Shown: positions 39,129-51,899, counted from the stretch's first letter. The stretch: DNA of 64,000 nt from Kalmusia sp. IMI 367209 (GCA_027946365.1 JAPEUQ010000016.1:1-64000); one strand, 5' to 3'. Notes: a model not told the origin generated them from the letters alone. Translations and numbers: made by a program.

Positions 39129-39351
39129 TATTAAGGAAATAAGGCTCTATTAAGCGCTATAGACTAAGCGTCATTTTTTAGATTACGAAACCTATAACCC
39201 CCAAGCTTCTAAAGTATTATATAGAGCTTAAAACGTTTTATCCTAAGTTCTTATATATATACTAGCTAGGTAGGTAACCTTTTCTTATATAGTAATCTAA
39301 TCAATTCGCTTACTAAATTATAGTAATTTCTAGCTTATTTATTCCTCCACA
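39129..39351 (+). repeat. 3' LTR of copia B3
   Basis: This 223-bp LTR begins TATTAAGG and ends CCTCCACA, the unmutated 3' terminus. It is preceded by AGGGGATA, a short polypurine tract, and followed by the TSD AATAA. Confidence 0.9.
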
Positions 39352-40090
39352 AATAATAAAATAATACCTAAGGTGCTACTTAAACTACTAATAAAATAAC
39401 TAGGTAGAACTACTCCCTATAGCCTAGTTGGCCTATAATAGCTTATAATATAGCTATAGGGGTTATATTATTCTATATAAATTATAGGTTTACACCAAAA
39501 GTATACTAGGTATTAAAAGTAATAGAATTATAAAGTATAAATAAAGAAAACTAGATAAAAAAATCGTATAAATATATAATATATTAAAAAATAATACTAT
39601 ATTCTTATAGTTCTAGATAAAGAAATATTATAATTATAAATAAAAGGCTACGCCTCCACTAGAAAAGGAAGAGAAAGTCTAGCTACTATAAAAAAATATA
39701 GCTGGTAAACGACCTTTTAGAAAACTTAATTACCTAAAAATTAGACTATATAAAATAATAGAATAGATTATACTAGTTATATATTAACTAAAGCTACTAG
39801 AACTTATAAAATTTATTCTATCTTCTATATAGTACTATTAGAAAAGGTACCTTAGAATACGTAACCTATAGTGTATAAAATAGATATATATAGGGATAAA
39901 AAAGAGTAGAAAGTTTTATATATAATAAATTATTACTACTAAAACGGAAAGAATTATTATTAGATTAGATAGATCGGAATAGATAAAAATAGAAACCTAT
40001 AGAATGATATCTAAAAATTAAAAGAAAACCTTAACTATTTTAAAAAGTTAGAGGAGTACTAGCTAGACTAATTTTATAAAGAAAACTAGA
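39352..40090 (+). pseudogene. Chromovirus C, fragment 3: integrase C-terminus, GPY/F and chromodomain
   Basis: The frame resumes after the B2-B3 insertion with Y-L-R-C-Y-L-N-Y and V-E-L-L-P-I-A-x-L-A-Y-N-S (about 39365-39440), the conserved region downstream of H-P-Q-T-D-G. Near 39705-39775, G-K-R-P-F-R-K-L-N-Y-L-K-I-x-x-Y-K-I-I-E corresponds to the K-L-D-x-x-x-x-G-P-F-K-I-x-E module (GPY/F). About 39930-40070 reads as a chromodomain: G-K-N-Y-Y-x-I-R-x-I-G-I-D-K-N, then N-L-x-N-D-I-x-K-L-K-E, for the Y-L-V-K-W-x-G-Y / T-W-E-P / N-L pattern. A chromodomain makes element C a chromovirus, a group whose integrase targets methylated-H3K9 heterochromatin. Confidence 0.8.
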
Positions 40091-40990
40091 AGATAATAAA
40101 CTAAGATCTAGACTACCTAGCTATAAATTAGAAAGAATAACGTTACTACTAGAGATATAAGTAATACTTAGATCAACTTCTACCTCCTCTAAACTATCCT
40201 ATAGACTAATAATTTATAAATTCGTCTCTTTTAATTTAACTCCGCCTCTAAAACCATAGATTAATAATCCTTCTATTTATTAAGAAATTTTTTCTATTTT
40301 TAAAGCCTTACCACCCTAATATAAATGGTAGCTAATATATTTAGCGCTATCTTTTAAGCTTTCTTAGCCTTATCTAGTTTAGCTTAAATTTTAGTTTAGG
40401 AATAACCAATAGATCGCACTATAAGTAATTAATATAAGGTAAAATATTTAAATAAATTATTTACTCTTAGCTACTAAAAATACTATTTACGTTATAAGAA
40501 TATTAAACGCTAGATCTTATATAAGGTTTATAAGTTAACCTTTTTAGAGTATTATAAGGGGAAATAATATAATCTAAATTTAGTTTAGTATATTAAAAAT
40601 AAGGTATAGTAATAAACCCATAACGATTAATTTTATTAATAAGTATAAGACATTCGGTAGTTTTATAAGAAAGTATAAAAGATAATAACGACCTAAGAAC
40701 TAATAGAGACTACTCTACTAATATAGTTTTATCTTTATAATAAAATATTCTTTAGGCTAAAGAACTAAAGGAGGAAAATAATATTATAATTATTATACCA
40801 TAATAGAATTATAATAATAATAGTATTAGTAGTAATAACTAATAGAATTAAAAGGATTAGTATTATAATTATAGGAGTAATGCTAAGTATAATATAGATA
40901 TATAATAATAATTATATAATAGCTCTATAGATTCTACCTATAGAGCCTATAGAGCCAACCCTAGATAGTAGTATATAGAGATAATAAATA
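40091..40990 (+). other. Unassigned stretch, possibly a gypsy Gag-like remnant
   Basis: No LTR or clear gene is visible. The plus strand around 40620-40790 gives short blocks (T-F-G-S-F, then in another frame D-N-N-D-L-R-T-N) resembling the Gag pattern F-G-x-x-N... D-L-R-x-L of fungal gypsy elements, but frames shift and the match is weak. The tail (40790-40990) is AT-rich with a duplicated TAGAGCCTATAGAGCC near 40938-40955. It may be the 3' region of element C or another broken element. Confidence 0.3.
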
Positions 40991-40999
40991 ACTACTAGT

Positions 41000-42220
41000 G
41001 GCCGCACTAGTTCCCTTGGAATAGTGTTGGTCACCTTTTTTAAAATCTTCTGAATCCTTTTACATTTAATATTAGCATAGACTTTATTGATAGTCGCTCT
41101 AACCCAGCAACTAAATCTAGTCTATATAGCTATCTAACTTTATAATAGCTTAAGCTTCGCTTACTCAAGCGCCTTCACAACCTAAAAACATACAAAACTA
41201 CTATAAGCTCCACACCTAAAAAAAAAGTTCACTTATTCTATATATAGTAACCTAGATATCTACCACCTTATCACCGTCGCCATTTAAGCAGCGCGTCTAG
41301 TCTAACCTTACTACGCTAAGGAGGATCTCGCGTATCTAAGCAACGCTCTTATTACCTAATAACTTATAAATAAACTCCTAGTTATCGCTTTCCATTATCA
41401 GAACAGCACCTTTAGCACTCACCCAGCGTGCAACACCCCAAAGCTCCTATCCCTATAGTAATACTATATACCTATTAGGGGTAACTATGTTTATGTTCTT
41501 TAGGTTTACTATCGCCATCCACCCTAGCTTATACACCTCGAGCGCCTACTCCATATTTAAGTATAGGGTCTCTTACTACCCTCCCTTATACTGCCTTTCG
41601 ATCATTTCATGGACTAGGCGGATAATCCTATAGTCTTCATATAACGTAGCTATCTCTAACCAGACTCTATGTATATATTATATAGAATCTATAAGGGCTC
41701 TAATATACGCGTCATCATCCGTAGGAAAGATAGCAGGACTAGCAGTAGTAGATAGTTAGGCGGTAAGGTTAATTTCGACATATATATTTTTTATAAATAA
41801 AACAGAAGCTAGATAATATATAAATAATAGTTATTAATATAAGATTACGCGGCTCGCGCGGCGTACCTAGCCTAGTAGAGAAGAAGGAGAACATTATGGA
41901 GAGATTACTATTTACGATAATTTGTTGACGAAGGGAGGACTATAACTTAATATAGCTACTACTATGATAGGCCTATCCTTAATAGACGGTATATATACCG
42001 TATCCTTTCTCTTTATTTAAGTTAAACAACTTTTAATTGGAGCGTGCGCCAAGCCTTACTTAATAATCTAATTAGCTTAATGGGAGCGTAATATCTTTAT
42101 TATTACCACCTTTAACACGCCTTTTATATTAATAAGTAGGAGGGAACCGCTACTATCTTTTTAGTTTACTATCTTTTAAAAACTACGTACAATCTTTCGA
42201 TGCTCAGTAATATATATATA
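41000..42220 (-). mobile_element. Repeat E, copy 2, with a long unknown reading frame
   Basis: This 1221-bp copy is flanked by the perfect 9-bp duplication ACTACTAGT (40991-40999 and 42221-42229). The left end is GGCCGCACTAG and the right end is (TA)n. On the minus strand from about 41790 down to the very left end there is one coherent frame of about 260 codons with stops almost only TAG/TAA. Recognisable blocks are F-P-T-D-D-D-A-Y-I-R-A-L-I-D-S, then Y-R-I-I-R-L-V-H-E-M-I-E-R-Q-Y-K-G-G, L-E-V-Y-K-L-G-W-M-A-I-V-N, E-F-I-Y-K-L-L-G-N-K and I-R-E-I-L-L-S-V-V-R-L-D. The same amino acids persist in E1, E3 and the divergent E4, which argues for real coding ancestry. I do not recognise the family and find no clear start codon. 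Confidence 0.8.
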
Positions 42221-42229
42221 ACTACTAGT

Positions 42230-42415
42230 AATCTTTATTATTAATTTATTAAGTCCTCTTATAAGTAGTTTCTTATAAAAGACTATTATTAACCCTATTA
42301 GTAATTAATATTTATAGTAGTTAATTAACGTTTACTTTTATAACTATATAACCCTATACGCCCTTATTTCACCACTTAACTTCTTTGAGACAGCCTCACG
42401 GCCGCCCCGTTATAG
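42230..42415. other. Short unassigned spacer with a GC-richer patch
   Basis: AT-rich sequence lies between the E2 duplication and the start of D2. Bases about 42385-42411 (ACTTCTTTGAGACAGCCTCA and onward to GGCCGCCCCG) keep CA, TG and CpG, unlike the surroundings. D2 homology begins right after it, so this marks the breakpoint where D2 lost its 3' end. No gene is seen. Confidence 0.5.
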
Positions 42416-45400
42416 ATAGAAGATAGTACTTAACTACGCTTTACTTATAATTAGTAGCATATTTCTATTTAAAATATAGAGATAAAGATAGATCTCTATT
42501 TAATATAATATCTTTTTATATACTAAACTTTAGGATAACCTCCTTAAAGTAGATATTAGTAAATTATTTTATATCCTATAACTTTAGTACTAAGATATAG
42601 ATAGCTATCTTAGAGAAATATATATAATTACTAGGATTATATTAAAGACGCAGCCTATATAATCCTTAGCTAGGGTAATCCTATAATAAAGTCTAGTAAG
42701 ACTTTCTTAAAAATATTCCCTAAAATTAATAAAGATATTAATTTATTATATTTATTATACTTTAGAGCTTTACTTCTTTAGTAAATAATATATATTCTTA
42801 TATATTTCTAAACGTCTTAATTTATATTAGACTAATAGTAGGTCCTTTTAATAAGCTTAAGTATTCTATATATATTAAAATAACCTACTATATACGTATT
42901 ATAATTTTAGAATAAAATCTCTTATCTAATAACTAATTTATTTAGAATATATAATCTACTATTATATCTTAGGACTTTCTTTTTATTAAGACGTTAAACG
43001 TGCGCCTTTTTATATTTTTAAGTACTATCCTCACTCGCTAAGTAGGTAATATACTTAATAGTAAAGATATTTCTCTACTAAAGCTACCTTATTTTAGTAA
43101 ATAGATTAAATTCTACTATTATAGGTTTACTACTAACTAATACTCTAGCTAGTAAGTATAGTATATATAGTATATATATTATAGTACTAGTAGTAGGGTC
43201 CTTTTAGATTTATAGATATTAGTTATATATGTTTTATATATATCTAATAAACTAAAATATTTATAAATCCTCTTACTCTACTATACTTATCTCTTAATAG
43301 TAACTTATTTTATAGAGTAGATAATAAATAGATTAGTAATAGATTCTCTATATATAATCTATCCTTCTTAATAACCTATTCGTGGATTTATTTTTCCTAG
43401 AGAAAGTGTTCTACCTAAAATTAAAAGTTATAGGTATATTATCTATATACTTATTATAGGCTTAGTCTCTATATAGTGTGTATACTACGTAGGTTATTAT
43501 AGTTATTAGTATTTAAATAGTATATTATATATTATCTAAATAATGTCTCCACTATTTAAAATAGTAGATAATAGTAAGAAGTTTAAGGTTATAAACTTTA
43601 TAATTAAGCTCTATAGCTTAAAGTTTTCTTAAAGTAAAAGTAACTAGATATTATTTCTAATCTTTAAATAGTTATAATAGGATATTAGAGATTATAAAAG
43701 TAGATATATCTATTTCTAATTAAATAGTAAGTGTAGGGTTAAAGTAGTATAGAATAGATATACTTAAAAATGTTCTTTAAGCCTTTTAAAGATATTCTTA
43801 ACTTTTATATTCTACTAGAATTTTTATTCTTTCTTTAATAGATTTAATAGAGGAGTGGTTTCTTTTACGTAATCTTTAATAAAATATTAATAGAAATTTA
43901 TAAATTCTAGAAATAATTAGAGTTTTTTAATATTTATTAACTATAGTTATCTAGTTATTATCTTTATATACGTAGGATTTATATAGATACTCACATACTA
44001 ATAATAAAGTTAAAGAAATATATATTATCTAAAGTAAATATATACTTCCCTAAATTAATAAAAAGTTTAGCTTTTCGTAATAATTTAAGTATAGAGCGTA
44101 TAGCGCGCTAGTAGAAATATAATATCCTTACTATAAATATAAATAAATATATTATCTAGATATATAATATATATATAGTCTAGATACTATACTAGCACCT
44201 TATTAATATATACCTAAAAACTTATAGATATATTTATTAACCTAAAAGGTATAATTAGGTATTTAAAATAATTATATTAAATTTAAAATACCGTTTTTTA
44301 CTTATCTCTACCTAAATCTAAATCCTATAGTAGGTATTTTTGAAGGTCTAGGGTCGTATAATAATATATATTTAATAGATAATTAAGTATCTCTTTAACT
44401 AAGGGGAGTATATAATAATTTTTAATAATAATAGTATTAAGTCCTCTATAATTAATATAAAGTTATAATATTCTATTTTCTTTAGAATAAATAAAATTAG
44501 TACTTTAGTAGGGCTAGTATTATACCTAATCTACCCCTTTTAAAAGTATCTTCTAAGTACTCTTAAAGCACTTAAAGCTTATGTATTAAAGGTTATATAA
44601 AGATTTATAGAGAGGTTCTTTCCTCTATAATAGGGATTATATAGTTAGATTCTTTAAATTTTAGAAGAGTAGATACTACTTTCCTTATTAAATATATTAC
44701 TATATTTATATAATATATCTAGAAGGCTTAATATTTATATTATATACGCTTTATTAATATAAGTAAGATACTTTAAACTTATACTAGTAGTTTATAAAAC
44801 TCTTAGAAGAAATAGATTAGAGTTAGTTTACTTAATTTTTTAAAGTTTTATATAGTAATAAGTTATATAATAACTTTAATATAACCCTAATACTATATTT
44901 AAGTACTATAACTAAGATAGATATCTCTTCTTATAAGAATAGGTTTTTAATAAGAGAGGAATCCTTCTTTATTAACGTTATAGACTATAGTTATTATATA
45001 GTATTAAACACCTATATTATCTATTAAACGCACCTAGAGTATATAAGTAGTATAAATACTTTAATATTAGACTTTAATCTATTTTAGTTTTAGAAACTTA
45101 GCTTCTTTAATAGGTTATAAGTCTATCTCTATAACGATCCTTTAACTAATTAGACTAATATTAATTTATAGATTAAAAATAGTTTAAAGTTATTATTCTA
45201 GATCTATATTTTTAGCTATGTTATACGTGCGTTTTATGCCTAATAGAATATATATTAATAGATATTTTATTATCCTTAGGTTATTAGTAAGGCTTAATCT
45301 TTTCCTACCTTATTAATTTATATAGGGATTTAATTTAGGTTACTACTTTAATATTTATTTACGTAGTAGCTAAGCTTATTATATTTATAATATATAATAC

Positions 45401-46739
45401 TTCTTTTATTAAAAGGCTTACTTTTATTATTAGATATTTAGTAATTTAGTATAGCCTTCTTATATTTTATCTTTAATATATAGCAGCTATGCTATTCCTA
45501 TACTAATAGTATATAGTGTAAATTTCACTTAAGTATAGAGTTTAACGTAATAAGGTCTTCTCTTATAGTAGATACTTAATAATAGTTAGTAATTACTCTC
45601 TATAACTTAGATTTAAACTTTAAGAAAAGGTGTTATATCCTTTATTCCTTAGGATAAGGCAGTGTTGCAAAATTTAGTAATTAAATATTACTTAGTATTA
45701 CTTAGTATTACTAAATAGTATTACTAAGCAAATACTAATTACTAATTACTAATTACTAAATTCTTAATTACTAATTACTAAAACTAATTACTAAATAAAA
45801 ATTTAGTAATTATATAGTAATTACTAAATTACTAAATTAGTAATTAAGTCTAGAAATTCGAGAATTATTAGATTTCTTTTATAATTATTATAGTATAGTA
45901 CTATCTTTCTCGACTATAAAGTTTATAGCTTATAATTATTAAAGTCTAGTTGAAAATAATTAAAAGAAGTTTTTAGATTATTCTATTTATCTTTTCTAAA
46001 TATATTTACTAGGATTATACTTTTTAATAAGTCAATAATTATTATTATTACTATATTTAGTAGAAATATTATAAATAATAGAGTAATAAGATAGATTTCT
46101 ATTATAAAGTTCTAAGAGGCTAAGATTTTTAATAAAAAGTATAGTTTATAAATAGATTCTATAATAATATACTATATCTAAAATATAAAAGTTATAAAGT
46201 ACTTTTATATAGTTAAATATAATTTAAATTATAGTAGTTATTTATTTAGATATTAAGTTATTTTAATTTTTAAAACTACTACTTTTATAAATAACTCTAA
46301 AGGACGTAGAATACTTTTATAAAAGTATATACTAAAACTAGTATTATAGATAAAATGATAAATCTATTTTATATATCTAAAATAATACTTTAGATTAAGC
46401 TATAATCTATTAAATTAGTATAATAGTATAACTAGTTAGCTAGAAACTTAATATAATTAAAGACTACTTTAGTAAGTATCTTCTAAAGGCTACTTTAAGA
46501 CACTTTCTAAAATATATCGAAAACTATTAATTAAAAGTCGTAATTGGATTACTAAAAGTACGCTAGTAGATTGAAAATAATAAGGTTCTTAATACGACTT
46601 ATATTATATAAGAATTATATTAAGTACTTAATTAGGTAAGCTATAATTAATTTTTTTTAAAAGTAGAATTTTTACTATATGTTATAATCTAGGGAATCGT
46701 TAACTTTAAAATATAAAAAAACTTAAGATAATTTCTAAA

Positions 46740-49024
46740 CTATATACTATAGTTACTACCACTACTAATACTACTATAACTAGTAATACTAGTAGTAGTT
46801 CTATCTTCTAATTCTACTTCTTCTAAATCTATTATAGTATTATTACTAGTAGCCCTTTGTTTACCTTTATTTCTAGATCTATTATTTTTTTACTTAGTAA
46901 TTTATTATCGTTAATCTCTTCTTCTTCATCTTCTACTATATTTCTATCTTTTAAAATTATAAGTTTTTTAATAGTACTAGGTAATAGTCTATTTTTTTTT
47001 AGTAACTATATCACCTACTTTAGAAAAAGTAGATTCACTAGCATTAGAAGTAGATAGAATAGCTAAGTAGTCTTTAGCTATTCTATATATTATAGGAAAT
47101 CTAGTTTTATTAAATTATAATAGTCTTCTATATTAATATCTTTAGGTACTCTAGCCTCATTTAAATATAATTCTAGCTCGTTTTCTATTACTAAAGTATT
47201 AATATTATTACTAGTTATATATAATTCATCATCACTACTACTATTATTTATATCTAAATTAATAGTAGTATTATTAAAAGTAGTATCTATAATATTATCT
47301 TTATAAATATCTTTATATTCATTATAAATTTCTATAAAATAATCTTTTATACTACTTATAATTTCATTACTATAATTCAAATTTTTAAATATATCTAATT
47401 TAAATTGTGGATTTAAGATAGTTATTAAATATAAGTCTTTTAGTTTATCTATATTATTATCTAAAATAGAATAGTATTCTAAAAAGTTTCTTTTTAGCTT
47501 CTTTTAAACCGGCGTTAATAAAAGGATTATTATAAGTTTTTAAATAGAATGACTCTAGACTATTATATAATTTAGTAATATAAATAATAGTAAAATAGTT
47601 ATTAGAATAATTTATAGTTTGTAGCTTTATAGTAGGCTTTCTAAAAATTTCTAAAATAGTTCTAATTTATTCTAAATAAACCCGATCCTTTTCTAGTATT
47701 TTAGGCTCTAAATTTATATTTTTCTTTCTAATATTATCTAAATTATTAACTTTATTAGTAATAGTAGTAATTTCATCTTTAAAATAAAGAAATCTTTCTA
47801 TCATATTATAAGTAGATAACCATCTAGTTAAATTATCCTTTATTAAGTTTTCTACTCCTTTATTATTAGTATTACTATTTTTTTTTTTACTGTAGTTCTA
47901 AAATTATTCTTAAGATAGTGATTATTTTTAAATTTAGTTATATAATTTCTTATAGTTATAGGTATAGCTTTAGTATCTTCTAGTATTTTATTAATATTTA
48001 AATTAGTTCTTCTTATTTCGTAAATTTCTATTATATTATTAATATTAGTATTAAACTTCTTAGTAGTATTTATATTAAAAAATATATAATCTAAAAGGTA
48101 TTACTAATTAAATTTAAAATATGGGCGAAACATTTAATATCTACTATATTATTATTAAATTTAAATCTAAAATTGTCTTTTAAAGTTCTATAGTACTATT
48201 AATAGGAGTAGCATTATCTCTAGTTACTCTAATAATTCATCACTTAATTTATAATTTAATAAGACCTTTTCTAAAATAGAATAAAGATTACTACTATTAT
48301 AACTATCTAGATTATTTAAATCCTCAAATCCTATTAAATAAGTTTCTAGTTGAAATTTATTATTATAAAAATGTAGAGTAATAGCTAGAAAATCTAAATT
48401 ATTACTAGATTTCCATTCATCTAATGTAATAGAAAATTTACTATTATTACTTTTAATTTTATTCTTTAGTTTAGCAGTTTCTCTATTATATAAAATAGTT
48501 AATTCATTTCTTATAGTTTCTCTACTAATAGTAGGTAAATCGTCTTTTATATATTTTAATAAATTTTTAAAACTAGGACTATCTATTAAACTAAAAGGTA
48601 AATTATTATTAATAATAAATTATAATAAGTAGTTTTATATTCTTCTTTATTAAATAGTATAAAACTAGGTCTTTTTCTTATAAGATTACTACTACTAGAA
48701 TTACTAAAATAATTATTAATAGTATTTATACTACTATTATCATCTAAATTAGAACTATTTTCATCTAAATTAAATTCTAAATAAGTAAAATGTTTATATT
48801 TAAAATGACTATATAAATTAGTAGTATTAAAAGGCCAAGTACTAATTTTTTTATATTTACATAAATTACAACTAGCTCTAAACTTTCTAGTTTCATTATC
48901 TATATAAGGTAGAACTTCTAATTTAAATTGTTTAGTACTAAAAACCTTAGCTAATTTAGTTATAGGAGGTAATTCTAAATTAGGACTTTTAAATCCTTTT
49001 AGTAAAATTAATTTTAGAACCCAT
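46740..49024 (-). pseudogene. hAT transposase with BED zinc finger, frameshifted
   Basis: This gene of about 760 codons is the best-preserved coding sequence in the window. It starts at ATG 49022-49024 (M-G-S-K-I-N-F-T-K) and ends at a TAG read from 46740-46742. A one-base slip follows codon ~9. A BED-type zinc finger is at about 48780-48905: C-N-L-C, a W, then H-F-K-Y-K-H. The catalytic core has S-I-T-L-D-E-W-K-S at about 48390-48425 (first Asp), V-T-R-D-N-A at 48203-48225, and F-A-H-I-L-N-L-I near 48115-48140. The C-terminal dimerisation region is at about 46990-47200: E-L-E-L-Y-L, F-P-I-I-Y-R-I-A-K-D-Y-L-A-I, then S-x-S-T-F-S-K-V-G-D. The C-terminal tail is Ser/Thr-rich. Open segments such as 47090-47380 alternate with frame slips (for example near 48610), so the gene is dead but only lightly RIP-mutated. 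Confidence 0.9.
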
Positions 49025-49169
49025 GTTATAAAAAGAGATAAAGATAGATAGATAGTATAGTAAATAATTTAAAAGACTTTTACTTTTTACTTTTACTAGT
49101 TATGAAGTATTATATTTATATTCTTAACTTAAAAAAGTTTAAAGTCTTTATTATAAATTTATTATAGAC

Positions 49170-49398
49170 TTTAGTATAGTTTAAATCCGTTTTAAATTAA
49201 ATACACGGACTTAACTATAGTTTAAATCTATTTCTTATTAATTATACGGACTTTACTATAGTTTAAATCCATTTCTTATTAAATACACGGACTTAACTAT
49301 AGTTTAAATCTATTTCTTATTAATTATACGGACTTTACTATAGTTTTAATCTATTTCTTATTAATCATATAGACTTTACTATAGTTTAAATCCATTTC
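49170..49398. repeat. 41-bp minisatellite with two alternating unit types (left part)
   Basis: The core ACTATAGTTTAAAT recurs at exact 41-bp steps (49214, 49255, 49296, 49337, 49378), plus a degenerate unit near 49173. Units alternate between a form with GGACTTAACTATAG...AATCTATTTC and one with GGACTTTACTATAG...AATCCATTTC, giving an 82-bp higher-order period at first. The array lies upstream of the transposase ATG. A2 is inserted into it (TSD ATTTC, 49394-49398), and the array continues at 56959. Confidence 0.9.
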
Positions 49399-49605
49399 TA
49401 TGGAGTTGATATTAGATTACTATTTTTAGTGAGCGAATTGATCAGATTGCTACATAAGAAATATGAGCCGGATAGGTAGAATTTATAGATCATAAGATCT
49501 TCTACTTATAAAACTCTAAGCATTTGGTATTTAGATTATTAAAATCCTTTGGATCGTAATCGTTCCATTACTTAAAGCTCAACCTAAAGTCTTATATTTA
49601 TAATA
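49399..49605 (-). repeat. 3' LTR of copia A2
   Basis: This 207-bp LTR begins TATGGAGTTGAT on the plus strand (RIP form of TGTGGAG). It aligns end to end with 56752-56958 and with 1-178. Confidence 0.9.
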
Positions 49606-50184
49606 TACCCCCTAGATGAGCTTCGTCAGCAGTAAGTCTGTGAGGAGCCTATAATAATAAGTCTATAATCTAGTAGTATTAATAAGCCTATAAGTATATA
49701 AGGCTCTATTATAATAATTACGATTAGTTATATATAAGCTCCTTATTAGTTACCTCTAGTAATTATATATTTTCCTTTAAATACTTCTAACCGCCTTACA
49801 CGTGATCGCGTAAATGGGTGACTAGGATAATAAACTTATTATAATCTTACGCTCTTACCTTCTCTACTCTCTTTAACCTCTCTTTTAATTATTACGCTAG
49901 ATCTTTATTTTTATACTCCCTTAATTTCGTTTTATTTTCGCTCACGCTCTTTAAGATCTTAATTATAATATATAACTATTTCTAGACTCCTTATTTTACT
50001 AATCTTTTTATCTAGGCAACTTTATAGAAAACGCGCGGTTATCCTTATAAACCTATAATAATCCCGTCCCTATTACGCTCATTATCTAGTTCTGAGGAAG
50101 GTCCTCGTAGTTCCTAAGATCCTTAAGTTAGCTTAATCCTTACACCTTATTATATTATTAAAAAGGGAACTTTAGATTAGAAAA

Positions 50185-51130
50185 ATAGCGAAGGTGCTCC
50201 TTCGTTAATTAAAAATAAGAATAATTTTATATAAAAGAAAGGTACTAAGAAGCGCGTTTATAGTACTCCTCGTAAAGAGTCTTATTAGGGATATATATAA
50301 AGCGCGATCTCTAGTCAATCTAATAGTATCTATTTTAATCTTATTAATAGCTCTACTTATTATTATAGTTACTCTTTAGGTTATAGTTATATTAAAGTAT
50401 AAGTTTTTTTTTTTAAGATCGTATGGTTTCTTCCGCTAATCATCTAGTAGCCCTAAGAATCTTAAGCCTTACGTAGCTAAATACCTTTAAGCTTATTAAA
50501 AGGGTTAGACTATAAGTTATTTAGATCTCGGTTTCGTTTATTGGGCTAATAGATCTTAGAATAAGGACGTTAAAGAGCTACGCGATCCTATAAAAGTTAT
50601 CTTTAACTATATTTATTATAGTCTTTATATAAGGTTCCCTAGCTCTTACTTAATAATACTAAAAACTCTAGTTAGGTTAAGATCTCCTCCGCTTCTAAGG
50701 GCTTACTATAGTTAAAGATTTCTCCTTATATTAAGATTTCTCCTAAGTTTTAAGTTATACCGCGATCCAAATCCGCTTATAATAAGACTAAGGATATAAT
50801 TATAATTAGTAATAGAGATAAGTTAAGTAAAGAAGATAATTATGAGATTACCCTAGTTCTAGTTATTAAGAAGAGTTATAAGTATAATTCTATTTCTAAC
50901 GCTAATAAGGCTCGTTCTACTATTAAGAAAACTTATAAGAATATTTTTAAGGTTAATTTAAACCTTCTAGAGGAGCTCTTTAGTAATTAAACTATAAAAC
51001 CTAAGATTACTAAAGAGTAACTAAAGGCTATCTATATAGCACTTTTAGAGCTAAAAAATAAATAGGGGGATACTCCTACCTCTACTCTAATTACCGTTAA
51101 GACTCCTACTAACAGCTATCTTCAACGCGA
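50185..51130 (+). pseudogene. Antisense reading frame in the 3' region of copia A2
   Basis: This matches the A1 frame that begins at 747. The start ATG has become ATA at 50185-50187. The frame includes R-V-Y-S-T-P-R-K-E-S-Y near 50255-50290 and a Tyr/Ser-rich segment near 50335-50395. It is antisense to pol and lies between RNase H and the 3' LTR, as in family B. Function unknown. Confidence 0.33.
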
Positions 51131-51899
51131 TCTCAGTGATGTTTAAAAAATCTAAATTTAGAGTTCCCCTATTATTAAGTAGTCTATTAAATCCGATGAT
51201 TAATTCTATACTCTTAATAATAAGTTCCTATTTAGGGATCCTCCCTACTATTCTAGTTAAAGCTTACTCTTTAATAAATCTCTTTATATAAGTAGCTTTA
51301 TCGCTTCTAACTATACTCTGAGCTGGGGTGTTCCCTTTTTCTATAGTACTTAGGTGATCTATAATAGTCTTATAGGCGTGTAGAAACATACTAAGGCCTA
51401 CGCGCTACTTAATAAGTTCTTAAATCTCTTTAAGTAGTTGAATAGGAGCTTTCGCTCTTCCTTAACTTTAGTTAATAGACTTTTCTGTGCTCTTATAATA
51501 TTATGTTACCCTTAAGCTACATTAGTAGATGATATCCTGTAGAGGAGCTTAGCTTCTTCTATAATAATTTAATTATAGTTTCTCTATTAATCTTTCTACT
51601 ATATGGTAATTAAATCTTATAGATTTAGAAGCTCTATAAAATACGTAAACTATTATTTTATTAATAGTTTAATAAGCCTATCTACTAGTATATTACTTAT
51701 AGGTAGATAGAAAACTTTAAAAGATTCCTTCACGTACTCTTATCGTAGCCACATATTCTGAATGTTAACATGGCGTAGATACATAGTTATACGCTTATTT
51801 TTCCTATAATAAGCCTAATTATCTATTTATTATTATAGAAAATTCGTCACATATCTCCTAAGTCTAAGGTGAGCTTATGAAAGAGGCGCTTTAGAGCCA

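Larger units (their letters stand above)
25131..39351 (+). mobile_element. Tandem copia pair B2-B3 sharing a middle LTR
   Basis: The arrangement is LTR (25131-25352), internal region B2, LTR (32127-32349), internal region B3, LTR (39129-39351). A single 5-bp TSD, AATAA, flanks the whole 14.2-kb unit (25126-25130 and 39352-39356), and no duplication surrounds the middle LTR. It interrupts the integrase of element C. Both internal regions carry gag, protease, integrase, RT and RNase H remnants on the plus strand and an antisense frame near the 3' end. Such LTR-internal-LTR-internal-LTR arrays arise by unequal or homologous recombination between LTRs, or by integration of a tandem cDNA. Confidence 0.93.

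Noticed and set aside
42385..42411. GC-richer patch as a promoter or a small gene
   Set aside because: It is only about 25 bases, with no frame or motif. It is better explained as a remnant of less mutated DNA at the truncation point of D2.
46857..47057. 66-codon Ser/Leu/Ile-rich open frame on the plus strand
   Set aside because: It is the antisense shadow of the hAT transposase C-terminus (46740-49024 minus), whose dimerisation motifs are clearly on the other strand.
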